Assembly: GCF_905163445.1 (NCBI RefSeq)
Contig: NC_053181.1
Coordinates: forward strand, 6,386,001 to 6,450,000
DNA: 64,000 nt
Reading direction: 5' to 3'
Origin: Pararge aegeria
Taxonomy: Eukaryota > Arthropoda > Insecta > Lepidoptera > Nymphalidae
The translations under genes and the position numbers were made by a program. Positions 47,241-59,319 of this stretch are shown piece after piece (positions within the stretch are counted from its first letter, which is position 1; each line of letters begins with the position of its first letter). The notes beneath the pieces were generated by a model. That model made no database searches, was not told the DNA's origin, and saw only the letters and a list, made by a program, of their open reading frames with translations.

Positions 47241-47527
47241 GAATGAAAACCAGATGAGCGGTAGCGGACAGGTGGTGTTAAATTATTATTACATATCTAC
47301 ATTCAAATATTTGCTATTACAAAAATTGCACAAATAAGAAAAATATAAAAAATAAATATAAAATAATAAACTTATATATGTATATTGTATACTCAATCAT
47401 ACATAACTAAAGTTTGTATCCTGGAGACGGTTATAAGATACTTTGTATTACGGTAAAGTAACGCAAACGATGTCACGGGACACATCTAGTAATGTATAAT
47501 ATTGATGCTTCGCAAAAATATATGTTA

Positions 47528-47548
47528 ATAATAATAATAATAATAATG
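47528..47548 (+). repeat. (AAT)n microsatellite
   Basis: Seven AAT units. Confidence 0.7.
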
Positions 47549-47885
47549 TAACATTATATTTTATACTTATCACATTTATTATTACTCGCATTATTTTAAT
47601 GTACAAACATATTTTACTTCAACAACATAAAAATAATGCACTAGCAGTCATTTACGACTTAGTCCGTGCAGAATTTCTGTTTCATATTTCCCCATGTATA
47701 AAGTGTTATATTTATATTGCTACGTGCTATTGCCCGCGACTTTAACAGCGTTTGTTTCGGTTTTTTTTTAAACCAGCGGCCTTCTTTTATACGGGGCTGA
47801 AATGCGGGCTCTGTCCATTCCCAGGGTGAAGCGAATCTCCCGGCCAAATTGAATCGAAATCGGTTCGGTGGTTTAGTTGTAAAAG

Positions 47886-48029
47886 GAGTGGCGTGCACTT
47901 CATACATGCATAAAAGCACTGCCTACCCTAAAATTGATATATAAGTCTTATAGCAGGAGGATTTTTGCCGTTTTATACAATTTTCCCGCTGTATGCATAC
48001 CCTGGTAAGAAGCCCAGCGCACGCCACTG
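47886..48029. mobile_element. MITE with AGTGGCGTGCAC ends
   Basis: GAGTGGCGTGCACTTCATAC at the left and CAGCGCACGCCACTG at the right are inverted repeats. The flanks GTAAAAG and GTAAAAAG may be a target duplication. Confidence 0.6.
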
Positions 48030-48621
48030 GTAAAAAGTTAGGAAACAGAGTTACTTTCCAATTAATTATATTAGTATTTAAGTATAGCTATATACCTTAA
48101 TGATATACATTAGCTACGTCGGTCCTGTAACTATTTGTCACATTTATAATAGTGAAAGACTTTTGTTCCACAACTTTTTCCTAAAATATTTCCCTTAATA
48201 TTTGGTTTTTATAGTAATATATATTTGATGGACCAAGCAGATGGCGATAGTACTTTTCTAGAACAGCTGCGTCACAAAATAAAAACTCAATTATTACTTT
48301 CGTAACTAAATCTGCGGCTCAAAGATGTTCTTAATATGGTTTTCTTCTCGCCCGTATAACCTCTTTTTACCTTTCCTCTCCCTTCTCTTAGCATTCATCT
48401 ACTTACTATACACTTCTTTAATGTTACAGTAAAATTATAACTATTCATTTATAATGGCCAGATTTTACAGATACGTTAATAATCATTTTGTATTTAATAA
48501 ATAGTTTTCAAGAAACAAATAAAAATATATTTGATTAACAACCAATGATCATGACATTATCGATACACGGCAGTCCTACACATGCAAAGACACCTCCCGG
48601 TGTCTGAGTCGTTTATCATTC

Positions 48622-49239
48622 AGTTTGAGGTTCGAGGAACACTTAGCAGAAGTAGTTCGCAATTGTTTCTACAGACTAAAGATACTCTACAAGGTCCGTC
48701 AGTATCTTTCAGTAGAAGTGCGCTTACAGCTAGTAGAGGCTTTGGTGCTGTCTAAACTAAACTACGCGGATGTTGTGTTCGGTCCTCGATTGCTGTGCCG
48801 TACGAAGCGTCTCATCCAGAGAGTGCAGAATGCATGTGCGAGGTTTTGTTTCGACATACCTCCTAGAACCCATGTAACTCCTTTCTTAAACAATCATCAC
48901 TTGTTAAAAATGGGTTCTAGAAGGAAGTTGCATCTTGCAGGTCTTCTCTATGGCGTAATAAAGCAAGGTAAGCCTTTGTATTTAATAAATAAACTGAATT
49001 GGGTTAGTGACGATGAAAGGAAGCTTCGAAGCAGTCGGAACCAGCTTCGCATCCCACTTCATCGTACTGCTGCGTTTAGGGGCTCGTTCACGTACTCCGC
49101 CACGAAGTGTTGGAATAATATTCCTCCGCCAATCAAGAACTTTAAAAGTAAGTTTGGATTTAAGAACCAAATTAAACAATATTTATTGGCCAAACAGGTG
49201 GAATTCCAAGAACATGTGGCGGAGTCATCTTTTCTCTAG
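48622..49239 (+). pseudogene. Non-LTR retrotransposon reverse transcriptase C-terminal fragment (Jockey/CR1 group)
   Basis: About 205 codons. It includes FYRLKILYKVRQYLS, LVEALVLSKLNYADVVFGP, RVQNACARFCFDIP and the closing CWNNIPPPIKNFKSKFGFK before the stop at 49239. This is the thumb and C-terminal part; fingers, palm (YADD) and endonuclease are absent, so it is a 5'-truncated insertion. The frame is unbroken, which suggests it is young. Confidence 0.8.
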
Positions 49240-49662
49240 AGACAGTCTGTATACTTTACTATACTTTACTTTACCACTTAATAATTTTATCACTATTATA
49301 TTACACTGTGTATCTTAATAAGTTTATGATATATGTACGTTTTTATTTTCAAGTTTATATAAATATATGTTACTTTAGTTTATTATTATTATTGTTGTGG
49401 ATTTATTTAGTTAGTTTTTTTTTTTTTAAACTAAGCTTAAAATGTGGTCAGTAGATGGCTACGTATTTCCGTGGTGTTACCTGGTACAAGGTGCCAACTG
49501 AAAATCAGCGCTGTATGCTCCCACTGGCGCATGCAGCACAATGCTGAGCTGGCACCTTTTTTCTAGGTTGTGCCACACATAACATATGTGGTGTTGTGAA
49601 TATTGTAATGTGTGGCGCAATGTAAAAAATAAATGTTTCTTTCTTTCTTTCTTTCTTTCTTA
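49240..49662 (+). mobile_element. 3' UTR and (TTTC)n tail of the same retrotransposon
   Basis: Continues from the RT stop through CTGGTACAAGGTGCCAACTG and TGGCGCAATGTAAAAAATAA to a TTTC repeat (49637-49660), which probably marks the 3' end. Confidence 0.6.
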
Positions 49663-50094
49663 GAATATCCTCTGTCAGACAAGCCATCCATCTCTTCCTC
49701 TCCTTTTTACTTCTTTTTTTAATATAATATGCAATTTTATAGTTTTTTCTTTTTATACTAGTGTTGAGCTTTGAGACGCAGCTTCAATAAAGTTTCTAAA
49801 CTTTTATCAAGTTCATGGTAGCTTACTGCGGTACATTTGGACCACGTGCCTTCATGGCACCACTGCACTAAAGCACTCCGTCACGCCTCTAATAATTTGA
49901 AGAAATAAACACAGACCGACTTTAATTTTATTTATCTGTTTAGGTACACGTAGATAGCAATTATGCGGACGACGACGATGTGATGACTTTGCTCTTTGTT
50001 GTGGGTCACGGTCAAGACCAAAATGTTGGTATAGCACTTTACATATCTTATTTCACTGTATAAGCATATACGAGGTGGTTAGTTTGAATGACGA

Positions 50095-50200
50095 GTGTTA
50101 AACTTAATACTATTTACTACCACGTTGGTTTTGTGGTCAACGCATTATGAGGTGCTAGGTTCAGGTTATTTTTATTTTTTTAGAAAAGCATTAAGAAGTT
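50095..50200 (+). repeat. Possible SINE-E head
   Basis: TGTGGTCAACGCATTATGAG and GTGCTAGGTTCAGGTT resemble the SINE-E tRNA-like region. Confidence 0.35.
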
Positions 50201-50365
50201 AGCTAAAAAATTCAGAGTAATTACGGGCTTAGAGGTAGGAAATTGGCCGCCGAGCTTCGGAGAATACGCTATGCCGTCCAGGTTACTCACAAGTTATTAT
50301 AATTGTAAATCCCGTCAACACCCATTTAAGAAGCAAGGAGGGCCCATACTCTTAATAAACAAATG

Positions 50366-50581
50366 TACTACGATAATACACACATCGTCCAAAGTAAGCG
50401 TATCGTGTAGTATGGTTTCTGAGAAGACTGATTAATATTTTTAATTTTAAGATAATACTTATAACATACATATAAACACCCAGATACTGAAAAACATTTA
50501 TGTTCATCACACAAACATTTTCCAGTTGTGGGAATCGAACCCACAACCTTGGACTCAGAAAGCAGGGTCGCTGCCCACTGC
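50366..50581 (-). repeat. SINE-A
   Basis: TACTACGATAATACACACAT to GTGGGAATCGAACCCACAAC and GGTCGCTGCCCACTG. Confidence 0.75.
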
Positions 50582-51753
50582 TACAAATGTCTACTCCCCA
50601 ATGGGATAAGAGGCCTGTACCACATGGAATAAACCCATACATACATATTTTTTTTTAATACCAGTTTGATTGAACTTTTATATCAATTTATTGTCTGGTC
50701 TCGGACAAAACTTTGTCGTGTATGCAATTGTACGTTATTAGTCATTACGTAACAGTTGCATAAATAGCTATTACATGCAAGTTTATATTAGAGACACTCT
50801 GTTAGCAAAGTGCGTGAGGCCATTATAACGATTTGATCTTCCGGAAAATGTGTATGTTACCAAAGATATTACAGTGATGGAAGTCGATATCAATAAATTT
50901 AATATCAGATTGTCGGTTTTTAGCTTTTGTACCTTATCTATATTTTATCACTTCATAAATCTTTGGACTAGTTTTGATAGTATGTGACGACTATTTGAGG
51001 ATTTACTGAACTGATACTTTAAGTTATAATAAATTTAAGCTAACAACTACTTTGTTAATTTGTAATACAACATGTTGACCTGCTTGAGGCCCCATCCAAT
51101 ATATTTCGGTGCCTTAATATAATAGTTATCTCGGCCACTGGTAGAAGTATCAAAGTTTCCGAACAACCTCATCGATTTTCGAATCGAAATTGTCAGTGGA
51201 ATTCCTATGAAATATGTAGGGTACATTTTCCTCAGTTGTGGACGTCGAAGTCCTTAGATTCTGAAGTGGTTACAGTGCACTGTAAAACGCAGCGTTGCTA
51301 GACCCTCTAGGCGGACCAACGTTATTCTGGAAGCAAGATCTGTGTCGGCTAAGCTACACCTAATGTTATTCTTGTGTGCGTTTAACGAACTTTTAATTTA
51401 TAGTGTGCTTTGTATTGTGTTATATTTAGGTTTCATCTCGATAGCACTTTATTTTTTGCCTAGTCCAAAATGTACATTGTTCTTTTATTTTGTAGTAAAG
51501 TAAATAAATAAAAACGTAATGGGTATTTTCAATAAATCCGGCGTTACTTCGGAATAACTTTTGCCAGAACCTATAAAATATCAGATGGCGAAGAAGCACG
51601 GCTAAATATTTTGAGGTATGCCCGGTTTTTTGTATCGTAGAGCTTTTAAGCACTACGGGACAAAACTCCGCTCATTCGGGTTGAATTCGGTGATTTACCT
51701 CTTTCTGTGAGAAATGTACCTACTTACCTGAACCCTGTGCCCAATGGGTTGCA

Positions 51754-51911
51754 CAGATGGCATGCACAGGGTATGCAGGTGATATAAAAAGAAGAAAACC
51801 TCCAGTAAGAGTTTTAAAAGCCTACCTTTAAGTATTTATAACTCGTATTGGAGATTTTCTTAATTTTATATCATCTGCATACCCTGTCCATACCCTGTAT
51901 GCACGCCACTG
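51754..51911. mobile_element. MITE of the CAGTGGCGTGCA family
   Basis: The left end CAGATGGCATGCACAGGGTA pairs with the right end CCCTGTATGCACGCCACTG. The middle (AAGAAAACCTCCAGTAAGAG) matches the 9.7 kb copy. Confidence 0.65.
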
Positions 51912-52217
51912 CCTGTGCCCAATCCTAATTAATTAGGCCGAATCAATATTCGATATAGGTAATCGGCTACTTACAAAACGTTAATACGTAAAACATTGTT
52001 GCCTAATCAATGAATCGTACAAAAATAAAAATGACGATATCATATCACTCCGTAATCCATATATTATCTTTTGTTCATACACAATGGTATGTAATTAGGA
52101 AATGTAGATATGAAGAAATAAGTCGAGATAACAGTGATATCTTTAGATAACTACTTAATTCGGTAGGCAAAGATTGTAAATAGGGTTGTCACTTATCGCT
52201 TTAATATAACATGTTTT

Positions 52218-52516
52218 GTTTTGTTTGTGGCCCTGGCGCAAACGTGAGCGCTGCGAATTTAGGCAGGAGGCCCCGGGTTCGGCAGGAGCAATTCGGGAAT
52301 TTATAATTTCTGAATTTTCTCTGGTCTGGTCTGGTGGGAAATTTGGCTGAGGCTAGTTACCGAAAAAGACGTGCCGCTAAGCGATTTAGTGTTCCGGTGC
52401 GATGTCGTGTACAAACCGATTAGGGGTATGACTACCATATTCCCTAACAGGTTAGCCCGCTACCATCTTATACTGCATCAACACCAGCTGAGATTGCAAT
52501 CAAGGGCTAACTTGTA
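52218..52516 (+). repeat. SINE-C, near full length
   Basis: The head GCGCAAACGTGAGCGCTGCG and CCCGGGTTCGG are tRNA-like. Then come TCTGGTCTGGTCTGGTGGGA, GGTGCGATGTCGTGTACAAA and CCGATTAGGGGTATGACTAC. Confidence 0.75.
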
Positions 52517-52609
52517 GAGGAATTTAAAAAAATGTTAGTATATATAATAGGCCTCGTTAATTAATAATAACAGCGTAAGAAGGATAAGTTTTCGTAAACC
52601 TATTTCCCT

Positions 52610-52905
52610 ACACCCTGGCACAGTGGCGAGCGCTAAAGTTTTATAAGTGTGAGCTTCCGGGTTTGAACCCCGGCAAATTTCCATTTGTGAAGTTTTTTTG
52701 GTCTGGTCTGGTAGGGCGCTTCGGCCGTGGCTAATTACCGCCCTACCAACTAAGACTTGCCAAGCTATTTTAGCGTTTCGGTGCTTTGCCGTACTAGACA
52801 CTGATAAAGGATGTGGGTTTATTTAAACTGCAAACGTATTTACAGGTTAGCTCGCTAACATGTAAGACTGCATCTGCACTAACCAATGCCAAGTGAAACA
52901 GCGGT
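52610..52905 (+). repeat. SINE-C, second copy in the same direction
   Basis: GGCACAGTGGCGAGCGCTAA, CCGGGTTTGAACCCCGGC and TGGTCTGGTCTGGTAGGGCG. It lies about 95 bp after the previous copy and is more divergent in its 3' half. Confidence 0.7.
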
Positions 52906-53934
52906 AATAGTGGAACAAAAAAGTAACACACTAAATGTGCTAGATCATACGAAATTATCTTCGTGACAACCCTAAACTAACTTTCTTGTCTAATACATGT
53001 AGGTTTTTTTTGTGGAGGGTTTAAAAGTATCCTGTGTTAATTTACGCTTTTCCTTTGTATAAATATAATTTATAGATAATTCCTTGGTTTATCCTTAAAA
53101 CGAAGTAAGTACCAAAGTCATTTTAGTATGATGGGATAGTAACAGAATTGTGCTTGTATCGGTTTCCCTGCTACATCTAGATATATTTTAAACTAAGTAT
53201 ATCAATTTATTACACGCCCATACGGGGAAAATGAAATTTGCCTACAATGTATCATTATGGAAATCGATTAATAATTTTAAAATAAGATACCTATGTAGCA
53301 TAAAAATGGAGCTTTTTTTATTGGACGAAATGAGCCACATTTGTTATAGTTACATTTTATAAAAAAATATACTATACCACACTGTTGTGTATAAAAATAA
53401 CAAAATGTTTTAGTGCAAGTAAGTTCTCATAGCTAAACTTGGTTTTTTAATACGGCCGTTTGCACAACATCGACTTATTTGAATATAAAATAATAAATGC
53501 GTTCTGTAAAAAACAATACTTAATTTATAAAATAAAATGTATTAAAGATAGACTGCTTTTTGTGAAATAAATACCTAACCTACTTATTAGATGAAATATA
53601 AGACTTGTATTTATATTATTCAGCATTAGCACAACCCGATCCGCGATTCTTCGAAGAACGCTTATGTTACTGAATTGCAATTTATTTATAAACCGTGCGA
53701 CCAAGGTAGGTACCTAATAGCAGTGGCGCCCGAGCCTGAGTGTCGAGTGCGAGTATTTCTACCTACGTTTACTTGTTCGATCGCGTGAAGGCTAACTGCG
53801 ATTTATATGAGATCTAAAGAGCGCCACCTACCCGACACAGCTACACCGACAGCACGGTTTTTCAATATTTTACCTAGATGGCGCTCCTTCAATACTATAA
53901 TAACTACCATATAAATTGTAGTTTAACCTCCAAG

Positions 53935-54090
53935 CACGGCTAGCATGGGCAGGAGACAATTATATCCCCGGGGAAGGGATAAAAATGTATATTCCTCCAC
54001 AGCTTTATCAACTTGCAGAGCACTGGCGCACAAGTCGAAATAATAACCAAATAATATAAACTTCTCCTATTCCATGTTTCCGTGATTTAG
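53935..54090 (+). repeat. Interspersed repeat (CCCCGGGGAAxGGATAAAAA family)
   Basis: GCATGGGCAGGAGACAATTA and CAGAGCACTGGCGCACAAGT. It is reversed at 58965-59075 and partly at 57665-57735. Confidence 0.6.
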
Positions 54091-54117
54091 CAGGAGGACA
54101 CGTTAATTATATAACGC

Positions 54118-54290
54118 CTTTGATTGCCTGGAAGAGATCGCTATGTAGCGATAAGGCCGCCAAATTGTATACTTTTTGTTAAATTTTTACTTATAATTTT
54201 ACTATATTATGTTTATGTAGTGTACACTAAAAGTGTATCCCCTGTCAGGGGATATAATTGGGAAACATAATTTTTGTATCCTGCCTGTAT
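54118..54290 (+). repeat. LINE 3' tail with conserved stem-loop
   Basis: GATTGCCTGGAAGAGATCGC, loop, AGCGATAAGGCCGCC (54123-54161), then TTGTATACTTTTTG and AT-rich DNA. Confidence 0.55.
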
Positions 54291-54454
54291 TAGCCCTGCT
54301 GGTTGGTTGCCGTGTGTGCTGGTAAAGTCTGAACTTTCAATAGTTTCGAATATGACGTCGCGCGTCGGATCCCAATTTCAATAATGAAAAATCTGTTATT
54401 TTTATTTTTAGCTCGGTCGGAGCTAAAAATTCCTGAGCAATTCACTGATTTCAT

Positions 54455-54740
54455 TACACATAGGGCCGTAGGTGAAGCGGAAGCACTTTTGGGGGACCGA
54501 GTTCGATCCCATTTGAAAGTAGTGTTCGTTTTAAGCATTTAAATACCTATCACTTGCTTTAACGTTGAAGGAAAACTTCGTCAGGAAACCTGCATGCCTC
54601 CATAATCTTTCCATTGGCGTGTGAAGTCTACCAATCCGCACATCGCCAGCGTGATAGACTACGGCATATACACGTCTCATTCTGAAAGAAGACCCTTTTC
54701 CTGTAGTGGACCGGTATTGGTTTTACGATGATTACCATAG
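54455..54740 (+). repeat. SINE-D with tRNA-like head
   Basis: GGACCGAGTTCGATCCCATT, AGGAAACCTGCATGCC and AGCGTGATAGACTACGGC. Confidence 0.7.
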
Positions 54741-55154
54741 CTTAAAGAAAGGAATTGTACAAATATTGATACGTTCAGCTCACGCATTCTCGCGATTCCG
54801 ACACGTACCTTCAGGCTATTGTAATACAGTCCTATTTCCATCGAAGCCAGTAAATTGCTAGGGCATTTTTCCTTTCTCTCCGAACTTACCCTAAGGTAAA
54901 GCCATAGGATGTGATCTGTAAAGGCTCTAAAGCCTTACCTCATACTTAAAAATCAGTGAAAACGAGCTAAAATTACCTGTCTGACCGAAATCTGACTAGT
55001 TGTAACCAAAGTCAAAGTAAATTTTTTTTTTAGTTGATTAGGCCGATTCAAGGCCCTTTTGATGCGTAAATTATTATAGATGGTATTGAAATGATGGTGA
55101 TAATTACATTCGTAAACTAAGCTCAAAGCTACGCTAAAAGAACCCTCTATTGTA

Positions 55155-55385
55155 ATGACAGACCAAGCAAATAGCCCACCTGCTGGTTAGAGGAAAACAT
55201 CGACTTTAAACAGAGCAACACTTCGCAGTACCTGCGAGAGACATATTCTACAAAGTGCCTCACTGTGTCCATCGATTTAAGCCGCATGTGCCAGTTATTA
55301 CACCGACAACCACACCCTTCAGACCGTATAATGCTGCTTGGCGGCAGAAATAACAATGGCGTTAGTACTTCCCCGAATGAGCTCT
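55155..55385 (+). repeat. Interspersed repeat (GCTGCTTGGCGGCAGAAATA family)
   Basis: Shares TGTCCATC, CACGCCCTTC-like and TGCTGCTTGGCGGCAGAAAT with 59125-59310. It looks like a fragment of a longer element. Confidence 0.55.
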
Positions 55386-55592
55386 ATCACAATTAGACTA
55401 CTTATCCATAACCATACCTTTCTTTGCTGCAGACTGTAGTTGGATAAAATATAACTTAGAACAACACAGATCGATATCTGTTTGCGCTCGAAGAGATAAT
55501 AACAACACGGTAACCGGTTCCAAATATGGGTAGGTACATAATTTATACCTAAACAATCAATAGTTTAATTATACATAAACTCATTATTGGTA

Positions 55593-55868
55593 TTATGTTC
55601 TGCAAAAACAAATTGTAGCCAAATAATACTGCATATTATAATAATGCGCTAAATCCATGACATTAATATAGATCAGTGTACCACGCCTTCTGAAGTTTAA
55701 ATAATGAAACCTCATTTCATCAATTTGTATGAAAACTAGAACTTCAACCTTTCTTGTATAAGAGAGAGACATACTGAACGCTTGTCTAATGCGTTGGGTG
55801 CCGCGGGCCAAAGTAGCGTTTACCGGTACGAGATCGGTTTTTAACCACTTCGGGAACCCAACGTCCAT
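55593..55868 (-). pseudogene. Possible decayed transposon reading frame
   Basis: An open frame of 91 codons with repeat-like base composition (KTDLVPVNATLARGTQRIRQ). No domain is recognised. I think it is more likely a repeat remnant than a gene. Confidence 0.25.
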
Positions 55869-55949
55869 CTCTACCGCCCATTGCCATTAATAATCCCTTT
55901 AAATTTATAATTGAAGTCCATCAACATCATCATTAAATAATAAATAAAT

Positions 55950-56197
55950 ATACTACGACAATACACACACCGCCATCTAGCCCCAAAGTAAGCGTAGCTT
56001 GTGTTATGGGTACTAGGATAGCTGATTAATATTTTTATGAATATAATACACATAAATACTTATAATATACAGATAAACACCCAGACACTTAAAAACATTC
56101 ATGTTCATCACACAAGCATTTTCCAGTTGTGGGAATCGAACCCACGGCCTTGGACTCAGAAAGCAGGGTTGCTGCCCACTGCGCCAACCGGCCGTCA
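55950..56197 (-). repeat. SINE-A, well preserved
   Basis: TACTACGACAATACACACAC to GCGCCAACCGGCCGTCA. This copy and 61344-61612 are the best preserved. Confidence 0.8.
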
Positions 56198-56904
56198 TAA
56201 CATATTAATTATCAAATTATCGCCGAACACTACTACACATGGTAATGTGTAAAATGTATTTCAACGTGCTACGGCTTAATATCGCCGAATTAGCATAAGC
56301 GACAAATTATAAATTTTCCAAAGGAAGCTTCTCTATACGTTATATAAAAGCGATAGGTCACAGACTGATTCACTGACTTATTGATTCATCACGAGATCTC
56401 AAGAACTATAAAGCGTACTAGTTTAAAGTTAAAATGTATGTTCCTTTTAGGATGTAGGTGCTAGCTAAGAAAGGTTTTGAGAAACTACGCCCCCAAGGGG
56501 GGAATGAGGGGTTGTAAGTTGGTATTAAAGTCCTATGTTTTCGAAGTTAGATACGCAAAAATATGTAACATAAATGCGTTATTTCAGCTTTAAAAAATGA
56601 AAATCTATATAAATTATTTTGTATAATTCCACCTTAAAGTTGACAAGCCTGAAATTCAGAAAATAGGATTCTTTTAAAGCTTAGATATCAGTTTAATTTT
56701 TTTTTAATCAAATCTACCTTTAAATGGGTAAAATAGGGGCTGGAAATTTGTATGAAAGTCCTACGTTATTGAAGTGAGAGACACAAAAATTCGCATTTAG
56801 GTTAGTAATTATAAATAGAAAATATTTATCGACACGACTGAAAAGTATTTGTTACATAGCTTGATTTATTCAAAAATCTATTTACTTCTTATTTGGAAAA
56901 AAAA

Positions 56905-57195
56905 GTATTATCATCATCCGCTGCCTATCAACGTAAGGCAAAGGCCTCGTCTCTCATAGGAAAGGCGGTTATAGAGCATAGACCCGTCACGCTGCTCTAA
57001 TACGGGTTGGTAGGCTTTAACGACTATTACCACAATTAAGTGACAAAAACCGGGCTTTACGTGTTCTCCAAAACCGACACTGCAGACTTTTCAAAAATTC
57101 TTTAATAGAAAATACAACACATTATATAATTTAGCCCGACCTGACACTCGAACCCAGTACCTCGTGATGCGTAGTTTAACATGCTAACCACGTAA
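56905..57195 (-). repeat. SINE-E with tRNA-like head
   Basis: On minus GGTTAGCATGTTAAACTACG, CACGAGGTACTGGGTTCGAG and GGTCGGGCTAAATT, then a body ending in GGATGATGATAATA. Confidence 0.65.
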
Positions 57196-58196
57196 CGTAG
57201 TTTAACATAGACAAATAAGGGCAGTCAAAAAAATAAATTATAGAAGTCGTTCTTTTTTGTTTACCAAGTCCTCTTATTTACATTATAGACAGGTTTTATC
57301 ATGCGATTTTTTTAACTGTTTATTGCATCTCCAAAAACAATGATCATAGGACATGCGCGTTATTGTTAGCTAAACGACGATATAGGATTCGAACTGTTCT
57401 TAAACGGTGAATAATACATAGGAAATTAGTAAATTGTCAAGTCGCTGGTAAGGAGAGCATCCGCGAATTAGAAGAGCATGTCTAATAGACTCGACAGTTA
57501 TTCTACGTTACTGCGACAAAACCACTTACCACACAGTAACCACAGTTAGGTGCTAATAGGAAGAGCACAAGAAATAACGTTTACCAGAAAAACCAAACGT
57601 TTGTTCAACAAACATAACATATTGTAAGTTTAATTTAAAGGATTGGAACAGAGGATAGAAGTTTACCCGTTTATTAGGATAGTATTTCCACTTGTGCGCC
57701 CACCAGTGCTCTGAGAGTTGATAACCTGCCGCAGCGTATGAATAGGTCTATGGCTAAAGCCCTTACGGAAACCGGCTTGTTCGGGAGGCTGGAAGTCGTC
57801 AAACCTACGAGATGAACGATTTGTAATGACTCTCGAAAACAGCTTTAAATACCCCAGCTATAGTCCGACTACAAACAATATTTGATGTCTCAAAGACCGG
57901 AGTCTAACACCAGACCGGAGCCTGCTAGCAATCGAACCTGGGGCCTCCAAATTATTAAACCTTAGCGCAGAAGGATATTTTCAACTGATATCGAATATTA
58001 GGAGGTGATCAGTTACATTTTTTTTTATAGTAAAAATTGACAGACCAATCAGATGGCCCACGTTCAGGGCTAGCACAGACAGGGGACAAAAAATACATGC
58101 ACCCTGAGACCGGATATAATTAGAGTGCCCACCTGCTTCGGCACGGGAACATGGAATAGGAGAAGTTCACCCCCGTTTATTATTACAAATAATATA

Positions 58197-58953
58197 CAGT
58201 CAAACCTGGATAAGCGAGAGTTCAAGGGAGCACAATCCCATTCTCGCTTATAGAGGATTCTCACTAACCCGAGTTTCTCGCTAATGCAGGTACATGGGTA
58301 GCGTTTCTCTCTTATAGAGGTAGCAATAACAAGACATATATTCATGCACTATGTAATTTTATTTTATTTACAACTTATTTACATTTAAAAAAATCCGTGA
58401 ATTTCGTTTGGGTTTCTGTTTTTGTATTTTGAATGTTTTTCTCTAACTCATAAATTTTGTCGAATATTGCTTGCTCGACTGACGCTTATAGAGGTATATA
58501 TATAAATCTCCTGTCACGATGTTTGTCCGCGATGGACTCCTAAACTACTTAACCGATTTTAAATTAAATTGGCACACCATGAGCAGTCTGCTCCAACTTA
58601 AGAGATAGGATAGCTTAGATCTTTAATTATAGTCGCAATTTTATTTTATTGCAAATTATTTGTCTTTAATTAATTGACAGTCACATGTTATACATATATA
58701 TACTACTATACTCATTTAAGGCTTAACGATACTGAATACTTTAAAAACAAAATCAAACGCAGACGAAATCGCGGGCAACAGCTAGTAGAGGTATAGATAA
58801 GTAGCAGTCTCACTTACGGAGGTCCGTGAGGGAAAAACGACTCTCTCTTACAAAGGTTTCTGTTTATCGCTAATAGAGGTTTTGGGAGCTTAAAATGACG
58901 GGTCCTGGCTATTACTCTCACTTATCCAGTTCTCACTTACCCAGGTTTGACTG
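58197..58953. mobile_element. pogo/Tigger-like MITE with TA duplication, split by a nested insertion
   Basis: The ends CAGTCAAACCTGGATAAGCG (58197) and, inverted, CAGTCAAACCTGGGTAAGTG (from 58953) match at 18 of 20. TA flanks both sides (58195-58196, 58954-58955). Internal CTTATAGAGGT motifs recur near both ends. There is no transposase. Confidence 0.8.
58499..58785 (+). mobile_element. Nested 287-bp element with perfect 10-bp target duplication
   Basis: Runs from TATATAAATCTCCTGTCACG to GCGGGCAACAGCTAG. TAGAGGTATA occurs on both sides (58489-58498, 58786-58795). It is about 90 percent identical by eye to 17902-18197. Confidence 0.8.
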
Positions 58954-58964
58954 TATTTGGATAT

Positions 58965-59075
58965 TATTTCCACTTGTGCACCAGTGCTCTGACAGTTGAT
59001 AAAGCTGTGGGGGATTGTAAATTTTTATCCTTTCCCCGGGGAGATATTGTCTCCTGCCCATGCTATACGTGCCGA
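58965..59075 (-). repeat. Interspersed repeat, reverse of 53935-54090
   Basis: CCACTTGTGCACCAGTGCTC, TTTATCCTTTCCCCGGGGAG and ATTGTCTCCTGCCCATGC. Confidence 0.6.
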
Positions 59076-59124
59076 TGGTACAAACAACCGCCCATAATCG
59101 GAGAAATTCAGGGCATGCAAGGAA

Positions 59125-59310
59125 CACGTCCAACAAATTAGCACTCCGTGTCCATCAACGTGAGGCGTAGGTGTTAATCCTCATGTGCGTGTGATTACAC
59201 TGACGTCTGGCACCCACGCCCTTCGGACCGGAACACAGCATTGCAACAATGCTGCTTGGCGGCAGAAATAAGCATGGCGTACTTTCCCGGACCAGCTGTC
59301 ATAAAAAGAT
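59125..59310 (+). repeat. Interspersed repeat, second copy of the 55155 family
   Basis: CCGTGTCCATCAACGTGAGG, CACGCCCTTCGGACCGGAAC and TGCTGCTTGGCGGCAGAAAT. Confidence 0.55.
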
Positions 59311-59319
59311 CTACTACAA

